Source: G965230065 sp965230065 (GTDB lineage Bacteria > Bacteroidota > Bacteroidia > Cytophagales > Cyclobacteriaceae). From it: DNA of 64,000 nucleotides. The stretch is taken from contig OZ245942.1 of assembly GCA_965230065.1 (NCBI GenBank), positions 6,758,001-6,822,000 of the forward strand. The letters are read 5' to 3'. A model generated the notes under the pieces. That model saw only the letters and a list, made by a program, of their open reading frames with translations, was not told where the DNA came from and ran no database searches. Positions 16,812 through 24,983 of this stretch are shown here, one piece after another. The stretch's first letter is position 1, and every line of letters begins with the position of its first letter. The position numbers were made by a program, and so were the translations under genes.

Positions 16812-18512
16812 TTACAGGTTGCCTTTTTTCATCTCATTCACTGCATGGTCACAGGCACGGGCTGTGAGGGCCATGTAGGTAAGCGAAGGATTTACGCAAG
16901 AAGCGGAAGTCATGCAGGCACCGTCTGTTACAAACACGTTGGGTGCGGCATGCACCTGATTCCATTTGTTCAGCACCGAGGTTTTGGGGTCGCGCCCCAT
17001 CCGGGCGGTTCCCATTTCATGAATGCCCAGTCCGGGTGCACCGATGTTATCATAAGTGCTCACGTTCCTAAATCCGGCCGCTTCCAGCATTTCAGCGGCA
17101 TCATTGGCCATATCTGGTCGCATAGCCATTTCATTTTCCTTAAATTCGCAATCGAAAGTTAGGGTAGACTGTCCCCACTTATCGGTTACCTCTTTGTTTA
17201 GCATTACCTTGTTTTCGTGATAAGGCAGGCATTCAGCAAAAGCGGTCATGCCCATGCGCCAGGTACCGGGGGTGGTCAGGCTGTCTTTCAACTCCTGTCC
17301 AAAGCTCATTTCCGCTACGCCACTTCTCCAGTCTAACCGGCTGGCACCGCCCTGGTAACCATATCCCCTTACATAATCCTGTTCCTGTTCTTTGATATTC
17401 CGGAAACGGGGAATGTAAATACCATTGGGCTTACGGCCGTAGTAATATTTATCAGTAAACCCATCAAATTCGCCACTTGCCCCGGTCCTGAAGTGATGGT
17501 CCATGAGGTTATGCCCCAACTCACCGCTATCATTGCCCAATCCATTGGGAAAACGATCGGAAGTAGAGTTCATCATGATAAAAGTAGAACCCAGTGCCGA
17601 TGCATTCAGGAAAACAATATTGGCATAAAACTCAATCATTTCATTGGTTTCGGCATCAATTACCCGCACCCCGGTAGCTTTGCCTGTCGCTTCATCATAA
17701 ATGACAGAATTCACGATGGAAAAAGGGCGAAGCGTTAGGTTACCGGTTTTGGCCGCGGCAGGAATGGTGGCGGAATTACTACTAAAGTATCCCCCATACG
17801 GACAGCCCCTGATACAAAGGTTCCGGTACTGACATTGTCCGCGCCCGTTGTGCGGTTGGGTTAGGTTGGCAGTACGGCCAGTAGTTACTACCCTTCCGCC
17901 AAAGCTTTCGGCTACTTTATCACGGAAACGTTCTTCCAGGCAATTCATGGGCATTGGGGGCAGGAATTTCCCGTCAGGAAGCTGGGGAAGTCCTTCCGGT
18001 GTGCCATTGATCCCGGCAAACTGTTCTACATAATCATACCAGGGTTCTATATCTTTATAGCGTATCGGCCAGTCTACGGCAATCCCTTCTTTGGCATTGG
18101 CCTCAAAGTCAATATCGCTCCAGCGGTAAGAGTGCCGGCCCCACATCAATGAACGCCCACCAACATGATAGCCACGCATCCAGTCAAAACGTTTGATTTC
18201 GGAATAGGGGTTTTCCTGGTCATTAACAAACCAATGTTTGGTAGACTGACGAATGGTATACCCCGTTCGCATTTGCTTGTGGTATTTCTCTTTATCTTCT
18301 TCTGTTGGGCGGTCGGCATAAGGAAGCTCCCAGGGGTTTTTGGTAGCCGTGGGGTAGTCTTTCACATGTTCTACATCACGTCCCCTTTCCAGCATAATAG
18401 TTTTCAGCCCTTTTTCCGTCAATTCTTTAGCTGCCCAGCCACCACTGATGCCAGAACCTACTACTATGGCATCGTAGGTATTTTGTTGTTTCGCTTTTAT
18501 ATTCAGATTCAT
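16812..18512 (-). CDS. GMC family FAD-dependent oxidoreductase
   Basis: The protein has 566 residues. The FAD-binding Rossmann motif DAIVVGSGISGGWAAKEL starts at about residue 14, with the acidic end MLERG. The GMC C-terminal domain holds HEMGTARMG (H498) and NPSLTYMALTARA (N541), the expected His/Asn pair that takes part in substrate oxidation. A cysteine-containing loop CQYRNLCIRGCPYGGYF lies near residue 230, as in periplasmic gluconate/sorbosone-type dehydrogenases. The enzyme probably oxidises a sugar or polyol using FAD. It has no signal peptide of its own. The gene 130 bp upstream encodes a Tat lipoprotein of the gluconate 2-dehydrogenase subunit 3 family, so export as a complex is likely. 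No cytochrome c subunit is present here. Substrate is unknown. Confidence 0.92.
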   Translation of the reverse strand: MNLNIKAKQQNTYDAIVVGSGISGGWAAKELTEKGLKTIMLERGRDVEHVKDYPTATKNPWELPYADRPTEEDKEKYHKQMRTGYTIRQSTKHWFVNDQENPYSEIKRFDWMRGYHVGGRSLMWGRHSYRWSDIDFEANAKEGIAVDWPIRYKDIEPWYDYVEQFAGINGTPEGLPQLPDGKFLPPMPMNCLEERFRDKVAESFGGRVVTTGRTANLTQPHNGRGQCQYRNLCIRGCPYGGYFSSNSATIPAAAKTGNLTLRPFSIVNSVIYDEATGKATGVRVIDAETNEMIEFYANIVFLNASALGSTFIMMNSTSDRFPNGLGNDSGELGHNLMDHHFRTGASGEFDGFTDKYYYGRKPNGIYIPRFRNIKEQEQDYVRGYGYQGGASRLDWRSGVAEMSFGQELKDSLTTPGTWRMGMTAFAECLPYHENKVMLNKEVTDKWGQSTLTFDCEFKENEMAMRPDMANDAAEMLEAAGFRNVSTYDNIGAPGLGIHEMGTARMGRDPKTSVLNKWNQVHAAPNVFVTDGACMTSASCVNPSLTYMALTARACDHAVNEMKKGNL

Positions 18513-18642
18513 TGTTTTTCGTTATTTTGATCGGTGCTTGGTGTTTGAGGTTTATTGTTTAAAGTTTGTTGTTTGGTAATCCCAGTGGTGAAATTAAACC
18601 ACTGCCCTTTTCATGATCCGGGTTTTATACAATAACACCTTG

Positions 18643-19212
18643 TTAAGTCGCCCAGGTTTTTTGGTCTGCTTCCAGGGGCATGCAACCATCATACCTGCCG
18701 GGAACGGGCAAATATTCCAAAGTTTGGGTAGCCCCAGGCTCTGAGGTAAAATACCCCAACAATGTAAGCTCGCGCATTGTTCTGATAAAAGGCGGGGGAG
18801 TACCGGGTTCCCGGTTAGCCAGTGCTTCTGTTTGATAATCTTTCAGCATGGCCAGTTGTTCTTCAGCTGACAGGTCTTCAAAAGAATTTCCGTGCTTTTT
18901 CTGTGCATCAGCTTCTATTTGGTCTAATCCGGCTAAAAAAGCTGTTCTATCTTCTTCATTATAACAATGGTGCATCATGGTATCAATCAACTCAGGCACA
19001 CCTACATCTTTGGCTCCCGGGGTATCGGTAGCCGGAATGATTTGATCTGCAATGATGGAAACCCTTTTGTATTGTTCAGGTGTGAATGTTAACAATTCCA
19101 CGGCAGTTTCTTCCGTAGGCTGGCAGCCCGTAAGAAAGGCGGATACTGTTGGAGCAGATACCGCCCCACCCATGATGAAGGCTACCCTTCTGAGTACTTC
19201 TCTTCTATCCAT
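18643..19212 (-). CDS. Gluconate 2-dehydrogenase subunit 3 family protein (Tat lipoprotein)
   Basis: The protein has 189 residues from the ATG at 19212, which begins MDRREVLRRVAF. The frame stays open 32 codons further up, but that would bury the twin-arginine signal. The signal shows RR near the start, a hydrophobic stretch, and the lipobox LTGC, so the product should be a Tat-exported lipoprotein. The mature part has the family pattern FTPEQYKRVSIIADQIIPATDTPGAKDVGVPE in sections, with IIPATDTPGA most typical, and DLSAEEQLAML later. In known systems this small subunit helps export and stabilise the GMC flavoprotein subunit. It precedes the GMC gene on the same strand, in the usual arrangement. 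Confidence 0.9.
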   Translation of the reverse strand: MDRREVLRRVAFIMGGAVSAPTVSAFLTGCQPTEETAVELLTFTPEQYKRVSIIADQIIPATDTPGAKDVGVPELIDTMMHHCYNEEDRTAFLAGLDQIEADAQKKHGNSFEDLSAEEQLAMLKDYQTEALANREPGTPPPFIRTMRELTLLGYFTSEPGATQTLEYLPVPGRYDGCMPLEADQKTWAT

Positions 19213-19258
19213 AAGTTTTATAAATTGATTAAATAATTCGCTGGTAATATGAAAAACA

Positions 19259-19266
19259 TATATTTG
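19259..19266 (+). promoter_or_regulatory. Bacteroidota-type -7 promoter element
   Basis: TATATTTG matches TAnnTTTG. It lies 59 bp before the ATG at 19326 of the DinB/YfiT gene and inside the divergent spacer with the GMC operon. No clear -33 element was found. Confidence 0.45.
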
Positions 19267-19325
19267 TTCAAAAAGTTCAACTGACTGATTTATCAGATTT
19301 GCAATCAACTTATTTTTTTTTCAAA

Positions 19326-19862
19326 ATGCAAGATTTAGAAAAATTACAATATCCTATTGGGAAATATAATTCCAACGAAGTAATTACTACTGAGAAAAAG
19401 AACGCCTATTTACAAGATATAGCCCTAACACCACAAAAAACCAGGGAAGCTGTTGCTAATTTATCTGAAGAACAACTGGATACTCCTTATCGCCCCGGGG
19501 GGTGGACTGTCGGGCAGGTTGTTCACCACCTGCCCGACAGCCACATGAACGCGTATATCCGTTGCAAATGGGCTTTCACTGAAGATGCCCCATTAATCAA
19601 AGCTTACTTTGAAGAGCGGTGGGCTGAGGCTCCGGAGGCTTCTTCAGCAGGAATTGATGTTTCATTGGCTTTGCTGGAAGCTTTGCATGCCCGTTGGCTA
19701 AAGTTCCTCAGGTCCCTTTCAGATGAACAACTGGAAAAAACTTTCCGGCATCCTGAAAGTGGTGAAACTGTAAGCATTCGACAGATGTTGGGACTGTACG
19801 CCTGGCATGGCAAGCATCATGTGGCACACATTACTTCATTGCGGGAAAGGATGCATTGGTGA
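19326..19862 (+). CDS. DinB/YfiT-type putative metal-dependent hydrolase
   Basis: The protein has 178 residues, starting at the ATG at 19326 (MQDLEKLQYP). An upstream in-frame start at 19299 adds nine mostly aromatic residues and is unlikely. The four-helix DinB fold carries three histidine ligands: H67 in VVHHLPDSHMN, and H161 and H165 in WHGKHHVAH. Their spacing fits what I recall for Bacillus subtilis YfiT, a nickel-binding protein. The family is related to bacillithiol S-transferases and other thiol-dependent enzymes, but many members have unknown substrates. The motif RPGGWTVGQ just before H67 is typical of this subgroup. The protein is cytosolic and appears to be a single-gene unit. Confidence 0.88.
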   Translation: MQDLEKLQYPIGKYNSNEVITTEKKNAYLQDIALTPQKTREAVANLSEEQLDTPYRPGGWTVGQVVHHLPDSHMNAYIRCKWAFTEDAPLIKAYFEERWAEAPEASSAGIDVSLALLEALHARWLKFLRSLSDEQLEKTFRHPESGETVSIRQMLGLYAWHGKHHVAHITSLRERMHW

Positions 19863-20002
19863 GACAAAAGCACAAAATCCTAATTTGACATTATTTTGGC
19901 CGGGCTGCCGGGCGGTTTAGAGATTCTTTATTTAGAATTTCTATATTGGCGTAACCATTTATTACTTTTTAAGTAGAATACATTCATTATTTATGCTCAT
20001 TT

Positions 20003-20596
20003 ATGTCTATCGTAACAAAAGTGCGGGCTGTGGAAAAGCTTTATAAGGAGCTACAACAAGCCATTTCCCAGTTTCAGGCAGAAACAAAACTTCATTGTAT
20101 TTCAGGATGTGGTCAATGTTGCCAGAAACCTGATATTGAAGCCACGGTATTGGAGTTTCTTCCTTTTGCCTATCATTTGTATGTAAATGACAAAGCCTTT
20201 GAATGGCTTGATCAAATGGAGAACCGCCAACATGATACCCACTGTGCTTTATTCCATCCTTTGCACGTAAACCAGCAAAAAGGCATGTGCGGTGAATATG
20301 CCTACCGGGGTTTAATATGCAGGTTGTTTGGGTTTTCTGCTTCTGTTAACAAATACGGACAGCCTGTGCTGTCTACCTGCAAAATTATAAAAACTGAACA
20401 AGCTGCTGCATATCAAAACGCCAATGAAGCCATCCAAGAAGGCTTGTCTGTTCCTGTTATGCGGAACTATTATTCAAAACTCACTACTATTGATCACAGG
20501 CTGACAGAAAAATTATATCCTATCAACCAGGCCATTCTTCATGCCATAGAAACCGTGCTGGCCTATTATGCTTACAGAGGCAAGAGAGTTTCTTAA
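20003..20596 (+). CDS. YkgJ family cysteine cluster protein
   Basis: The protein has 197 residues. The N-terminal half carries HCISGCGQCCQKP (C32, C36, C39, C40), a version of the CxxxCxxCC motif of PF03692, thought to bind zinc or iron. Further cysteines occur in GMCGEYAYRGLICRLFGF and STCK, completing the usual set of about eight. The pattern YRGLxCRLFGF is the most diagnostic part of the family. No signal peptide or membrane segment is seen. The biochemical role of YkgJ proteins is unsettled. The gene is convergent with the malic enzyme gene and shares a terminator with it. Confidence 0.87.
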   Translation: MSIVTKVRAVEKLYKELQQAISQFQAETKLHCISGCGQCCQKPDIEATVLEFLPFAYHLYVNDKAFEWLDQMENRQHDTHCALFHPLHVNQQKGMCGEYAYRGLICRLFGFSASVNKYGQPVLSTCKIIKTEQAAAYQNANEAIQEGLSVPVMRNYYSKLTTIDHRLTEKLYPINQAILHAIETVLAYYAYRGKRVS

Positions 20597-20640
20597 AGCA
20601 TGTTGATTGTGCTGGCTGATTTTTTTGAAGATTATAGTAG

Positions 20641-20659
20641 AGCGGCTCACTGAGCCGCT
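20641..20659. terminator. Bidirectional terminator between YkgJ and malic enzyme genes
   Basis: AGCGGCTC (20641-20648) and GAGCCGCT (20652-20659) form a perfect 8-bp stem with loop ACT, in the 85-bp gap between two convergent stops. The core CGGCTCA...GAGCCG is shared with the hairpin at 3044-3060. Confidence 0.75.
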
Positions 20660-20681
20660 TTACATAGGTTATTAGTACAGT

Positions 20682-22979
20682 TTAGTCACGGTTCTGAAGG
20701 ACTAAATTTTCTTCCCCCGCTTGTTGCGCGTCCAACACGGCAATGGCTACCATGTTAATAATTTCGCGAATGGTGCTGCCCAACTGTAAGATATGAACAG
20801 GCTTTGCCATGCCCAATAATATAGGGCCCACAGCTTCGGCCCCTCCAATTTCCATCAGCAGTTTGTATGAAATATTGCCCGATGCCAAATCAGGGAAAAT
20901 AAAGGTGTTGGCTTCCCCTTCTGTTAATTTGCTGAACGGATAATTCTCTTTTTGCAAATCTACACTCAAGGCTGTATTTGCCTGAATATCCCCATCAATA
21001 ACAAGGTTAGGCCATTTTTTGCGGGCCATACTGGCAGCTTTGGCTGCTTTTTCAGGAACTTCACCCTTGCTTGAGCCAAAGTTGGAATAGGACAGCACAG
21101 CAATGCGGGGCTTTATTCCAAAAGAACTTACCGTATCGGCAGTGAGGCCAATAATATCTACCAGTTCTTCTACCGTAGGGTTTACGTTCACCGTAGTATC
21201 TGAGAAAAAGTACGTGCCCCTTTTATTAATAATAATATACATGCCCGCTACCCGTTTAACATCTTGCCGGACGCCAATCAGCTGTAGTGCCGGTAGAATG
21301 GTCTTGGGATAATCAGAGGTAAGTCCGGAAATAAAGGCATCAGCATCGCCACATTCTACCATAGCTGCCCCAAAATAATTGCGGGCGCGCATGAGTTTAA
21401 TCGCTTCTATATAGGTCATGCCCTTTCGCTTCCTTTTCTGGTATAAAATCTCACCATATTTCTCGCACTTGTCCTTTTCATTGTACGGGTCAATGATTTC
21501 ACAGGCTTGCAGGTCCAGCTTGTGATCTTCCATCAGGGACATGATTTTATTTTTATTTCCCAGTAAGATGGGAATAGCTAGTTGTTCATCCTGAATGGTT
21601 TGGGCTGCTTTCAAAATTTTCACATCTTCAGCTTCTGCAAATACTACCCTCTTATTAGGCGTTTGTTTGGCAATGCTAATCACCCTTGACATCAGTTTTT
21701 GGTCAATGCCAATTCTGCGTTGCAACTCCACCTGGTATTGCTCCCAATCCTCTATCGGTTTTCTGGCTACTCCAGATTCCATAGCTGCTTTGGCAATGGC
21801 TGGGGAAATGGTGGTAATCAGCCGGGGATCAAGTGGTTTGGGAATGAGGTAATCAGGGCCGAATATTATTTTTTCACGGCTATATGCTTTGTTGACCAGT
21901 TCGGGTGTAGGTTCTTTTGCCAAACGGGCTATGGCATTCACAGCGGCCAGTTTCATATCTTCATTTATGGAAGTAGCCCGCACATCCAGCGCCCCTCTGA
22001 AAATGTAGGGAAAACCCAGTACATTGTTCACCTGATTGGGGTGGTCTGAGCGCCCGGTTGCCATGATAATATCTTTACGGCAACCCATTGCCAGTTCATA
22101 ATCAATCTCCGGGTCGGGATTGGCAAGAGCAAAAACAATGGGATTATCGCCCATAGACTGGATGTGCTCTGGCTTCAGGATGTTGCCCGCCGACAAGCCC
22201 AGAAACATATCGGCCCCTTCCATCGCTTCGGCCAGGGAATGCAAATCACGGCTGGTAGCAAATTGTGCCCTGGTGTCATCCAGCCCCGCCCGGTCTTTCC
22301 TGATCACTCCTTCAATATCGCACATGACGATGTTTTCTTTTTTGGCCCCCAGCTTTACATACAGTTTTACACAGGCAATGGCCGCTGCCCCGGCCCCGGT
22401 TACTACAATTTTTATGTTTTCAATAGACTTTTCAACCAATTCCAGGGCATTGAGCAGCGCAGCTGAGGAAATGATGGCCGTACCATGCTGGTCGTCGTGC
22501 ATGATGGGAATACTGGTTTTTGCTTTAAGTTTCTCCTCAATTTCAAAACATTCAGGTGCCTTGATATCTTCCAGGTTTACGCCCCCGAATGTAGGTTCCA
22601 GCGACCTGACTATACGCACAAACTCATCCGGGTCTTTGGCGTCAATTTCCAGATCAAACACATCAATCCCGGCAAATTTTTTAAAAAGCACACCCTTTCC
22701 CTCCATCACAGGCTTGGAAGCGTCAGGGCCAATATTACCCAGCCCCAATACGGCTGTTCCGTTAGAAATTACCGCTACCAAGTTTCCTTTTGCAGTATAT
22801 TTATAAGCTTCTTCTTTGTTATTGGCAATTTCTTTACATGGCTCAGCCACCCCGGGGGAATAGGCCAGGGCAAGGTCACGTTGTGAGCTTAGTAATTTTG
22901 TGGGAATTACTTCAATTTTTCCGGGCTGCTCAAAAGAGTGGTAATGGAGTGCGTCTTCTTTTCTTATTTTAATGGACAT
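20682..22979 (-). CDS. maeB: NADP-dependent malic enzyme with C-terminal phosphotransacetylase-like domain
   Basis: The protein has 765 residues from the ATG at 22979 (MSIKIRKEDALHYH). A start 42 bp upstream is possible but adds a stretch unlike the family. Residues 1 to about 420 are the malic enzyme part: SPGVAEPCKEI, AVISNGTAVLGLGNIG, IMHDDQHGTAIISSAALLNAL, and the nucleotide-binding VVTGAGAAAIACVKLY. Residues from about 430 form a phosphate acetyltransferase-like domain (RVVFAEAEDVKILKAA, then SDTTVNVNP), usually regulatory in MaeB-type enzymes. The reaction is oxidative decarboxylation of malate to pyruvate with NADP+. The length matches MaeB (about 760). A matching -7 promoter lies 40 bp upstream. 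The protein is cytosolic. Confidence 0.96.
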   Translation of the reverse strand: MSIKIRKEDALHYHSFEQPGKIEVIPTKLLSSQRDLALAYSPGVAEPCKEIANNKEEAYKYTAKGNLVAVISNGTAVLGLGNIGPDASKPVMEGKGVLFKKFAGIDVFDLEIDAKDPDEFVRIVRSLEPTFGGVNLEDIKAPECFEIEEKLKAKTSIPIMHDDQHGTAIISSAALLNALELVEKSIENIKIVVTGAGAAAIACVKLYVKLGAKKENIVMCDIEGVIRKDRAGLDDTRAQFATSRDLHSLAEAMEGADMFLGLSAGNILKPEHIQSMGDNPIVFALANPDPEIDYELAMGCRKDIIMATGRSDHPNQVNNVLGFPYIFRGALDVRATSINEDMKLAAVNAIARLAKEPTPELVNKAYSREKIIFGPDYLIPKPLDPRLITTISPAIAKAAMESGVARKPIEDWEQYQVELQRRIGIDQKLMSRVISIAKQTPNKRVVFAEAEDVKILKAAQTIQDEQLAIPILLGNKNKIMSLMEDHKLDLQACEIIDPYNEKDKCEKYGEILYQKRKRKGMTYIEAIKLMRARNYFGAAMVECGDADAFISGLTSDYPKTILPALQLIGVRQDVKRVAGMYIIINKRGTYFFSDTTVNVNPTVEELVDIIGLTADTVSSFGIKPRIAVLSYSNFGSSKGEVPEKAAKAASMARKKWPNLVIDGDIQANTALSVDLQKENYPFSKLTEGEANTFIFPDLASGNISYKLLMEIGGAEAVGPILLGMAKPVHILQLGSTIREIINMVAIAVLDAQQAGEENLVLQNRD

Positions 22980-23018
22980 AAAAATGTAGTTTGTAAAAAA
23001 TGATTGCCAGGTTACTGA

Positions 23019-23026
23019 CAAAGCTA
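23019..23026 (-). promoter_or_regulatory. Bacteroidota-type -7 promoter element of maeB
   Basis: On the minus strand the sequence reads TAGCTTTG, an exact TAnnTTTG match, 39 bp before the ATG at 22979. This placement supports the chosen start. Confidence 0.55.
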
Positions 23027-23218
23027 CTTAAATTGTGAGAATATCAGGTGCTTTTACGATCATGAATCTTTTCATCACCAACAAAATTATGGGTCAGTCA
23101 AAGATTGATTATTTTTCAGGAAGTTGGAATGATAAACACATATTTTGCGATATTTTTTAGATATTTTGATTAATTGTAAATAATTTTCAAATTGTAATAT
23201 CAACACGGACTACATAAC

Positions 23219-23815
23219 ATGGATGCAGATGAACATACCGGCAAAAACGATTTTGTGCTTTGGCACAAGATTAAGGAGGGGGATGCACAGGCATTCAAAT
23301 CACTTTTCCTGCGATATTACGATCCACTTATTCGCTTCGTAAATTTATTACATCATAATCCGGTGCTGGCAGAGGAAGCCGTGCAGGAAGTTTTTGCCAA
23401 AATTTGGGAGAAGCGGAATGAGTTAACCATCAAAACATCGGTAAAGTATTATCTGTATAATGCGTGCAGAAACCAGGCATACAACCTTATTTCCCAAAAA
23501 GCCAATCAGCATAATGCCATATCTGAATTATTAGCAAACATCCTCACAGAGGAACGGACGCCCGAACACGTTTTCTATAACGATGCATTATCACATGATA
23601 TTCAGGAGGCTATTGATGCACTTCCGCCAAAGGCCAGGGAAGTTTTTCTTATGAAATATTTCAGGCAGGCAAAACATAAAGAAATTGCCCAAAGTATGAA
23701 TATTTCTGAAAGTATGGTTGAAAAACACGCTTCCAATGCCCTGAAGCACTTAAGAAAAAAGCTGGCAACCCATGCCATCAGCCTGGCTTTTGCTATATTT
23801 TTATTCTTTTTTTAA
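23219..23815 (+). CDS. ECF sigma-70 factor, FecI-like (locus A)
   Basis: The protein has 198 residues. Region 2 is seen from about residue 25 (FKSLFLRYYDPLIRFVNLL, then AEEAVQEVFAKIWEKR). Region 4 runs from about 130 (LPPKAREVFLMKYF, then KEIAQSMNISESMVEKHASNALKHLRKKL). The C terminus ends in a hydrophobic tail, LAFAIFLFFF. It is the first gene of a sigma-FecR-SusC-SusD unit on the same strand. In such units the anti-sigma FecR holds the sigma factor until the SusC transporter senses its ligand. Its targets are likely the fecR/susC promoters here. A plain TAnnTTTG promoter was not found upstream. Confidence 0.93.
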   Translation: MDADEHTGKNDFVLWHKIKEGDAQAFKSLFLRYYDPLIRFVNLLHHNPVLAEEAVQEVFAKIWEKRNELTIKTSVKYYLYNACRNQAYNLISQKANQHNAISELLANILTEERTPEHVFYNDALSHDIQEAIDALPPKAREVFLMKYFRQAKHKEIAQSMNISESMVEKHASNALKHLRKKLATHAISLAFAIFLFFF

Positions 23816-23872
23816 AAAAACTTTACCCTGCACCTGTGGCTTTTCTTTTCCGGTTTGTCTTATCAGCAGACT

Positions 23873-24901
23873 ATGGAAAGAAAACACTACTATACCGGAC
23901 TTATTCTGAAGCAACTTTCAGGAGAAATTCAACTTTCAGAAAAAAAAGAACTGGATGCATGGCTTACTACCAGTGAAGACCACCAGCAGTTATTCAATGC
24001 CATTCGGGCAAACTGGTATTCTTCTTCTCAGGATACGCAGCGGTCTGAAACCGCCTACCAGCAACTTGCCCAGAAGCTTAACCTGCAAAAGGAAGCTTTG
24101 CCAACAGAACCACAACCATTAGCGCACACATCCAGAAAGATATTCACTCCCTGGCTAAAAATTGCAGCATCACTCACCGGATTACTCGTATTGGCCGGAA
24201 TTGCTTTTTATTTGATTTCTTCTCCCGACAATATCGTTTATCAGACTGGGTATGGTGAAACAGCCACTTTCGTTCTACCTGATAATTCAGAAGTTACCCT
24301 AAATGCTAACTCTACCCTGAAACTTACTTCCAGCTGGAGTAAAAAAACTGCGAGGGAAGTATGGCTGGATGGGGAAGCTTTTTTCCAGGTACAAAAAGTC
24401 CACCAAAAGCAGGCTTCCCAATTACCCGTCAAGTTTGTGGTGCATACCGAGCAGGTAGATGTTGAGGTGCTGGGAACACAGTTTAATGTGAACGAGAGAA
24501 GAGGAAAAACCGCTGTGGTGTTGAATGAAGGCAAGGTGCAGTTAAATTCTAACGTAAGCCAGGGCGAAGCCTTAGTAATGGAGCCGGGCGAATATGTGGA
24601 GTTTTCTGCTAACCAAAAGCAATTTGTAAAGAAAGTAGTAGACCCGGTAAAGTACTCTTCCTGGACAGAAAACAAACTGATTTTAGACAATACGCCCCTT
24701 CGGGAAATAGCCTGGATTATTAAAGATTACTACGGACTGAAAGTAGAAATTGAAAGTGATACACTCGCCAAAATGGCACTGACCGGCTCTATTCCTACCA
24801 ATGACCTGAACGGGTTCCTGACTGTATTGTCGGCATCATTGGATGTGAATATTCAGCAAAAGGAAAGTACGCTTTTCATAAGCGAAAAAGAAGCGCCTTA
24901 A
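23873..24901 (+). CDS. FecR family anti-sigma factor (locus A)
   Basis: The protein has 342 residues from the ATG at 23873; an in-frame TTG at 23855 is not needed. Parts in order: N-terminal cytoplasmic region of about 90 residues (LILKQLSGEIQLSEKKELDAW), one membrane segment at roughly residues 98-120 (IAASLTGLLVLAGIAFYLI), the FecR domain (YGETATFVLPDNSEVTLNAN, GEAFFQV, EVLGTQFNVNERRGKTAVVL), and a C-terminal DUF4974-type domain (LDNTPLREIAWIIKDYYGLK). The periplasmic part receives the signal from the N-terminal STN domain of SusC, and the cytoplasmic part controls the sigma factor encoded just upstream. The gap from the sigma gene is 57 bp and contains a 13-base word also found in locus B. 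Confidence 0.92.
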   Translation: MERKHYYTGLILKQLSGEIQLSEKKELDAWLTTSEDHQQLFNAIRANWYSSSQDTQRSETAYQQLAQKLNLQKEALPTEPQPLAHTSRKIFTPWLKIAASLTGLLVLAGIAFYLISSPDNIVYQTGYGETATFVLPDNSEVTLNANSTLKLTSSWSKKTAREVWLDGEAFFQVQKVHQKQASQLPVKFVVHTEQVDVEVLGTQFNVNERRGKTAVVLNEGKVQLNSNVSQGEALVMEPGEYVEFSANQKQFVKKVVDPVKYSSWTENKLILDNTPLREIAWIIKDYYGLKVEIESDTLAKMALTGSIPTNDLNGFLTVLSASLDVNIQQKESTLFISEKEAP

Positions 24902-24914
24902 TGCGCAATAAAAA

Positions 24915-24950
24915 ACCTGCCCGTACTCCGGCAAAGAAGATGAGGCAGGT
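24915..24950 (+). promoter_or_regulatory. Hairpin between fecR and susC (locus A)
   Basis: ACCTGCC (24915-24921) pairs with GGCAGGT (24944-24950) with a 22-base loop, in the 82-bp fecR-susC gap. No T run follows, so it may be an attenuator or RNA-processing signal rather than a full terminator. Locus B has a hairpin in the same place. Confidence 0.5.
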
Positions 24951-24983
24951 CTGTACATTAGTTAAACCCAAATATAACACACT

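Noticed and set aside
18643..19308. Upstream start for the subunit 3 gene at 19308
   Set aside because: The extra 32 residues would bury the twin-arginine signal. The ATG at 19212 gives a normal Tat lipoprotein.
20682..23021. Upstream start for maeB at 23021
   Set aside because: It would read through the -7 promoter element at 23019-23026. The ATG at 22979 matches the family N terminus.
23822..23862. Full ECF promoter (-35 ACCC with -10 GTCTTA) before the locus A fecR
   Set aside because: The two boxes are about 28 bases apart, too far for an ECF promoter, so only the shared 13-base word is reported.
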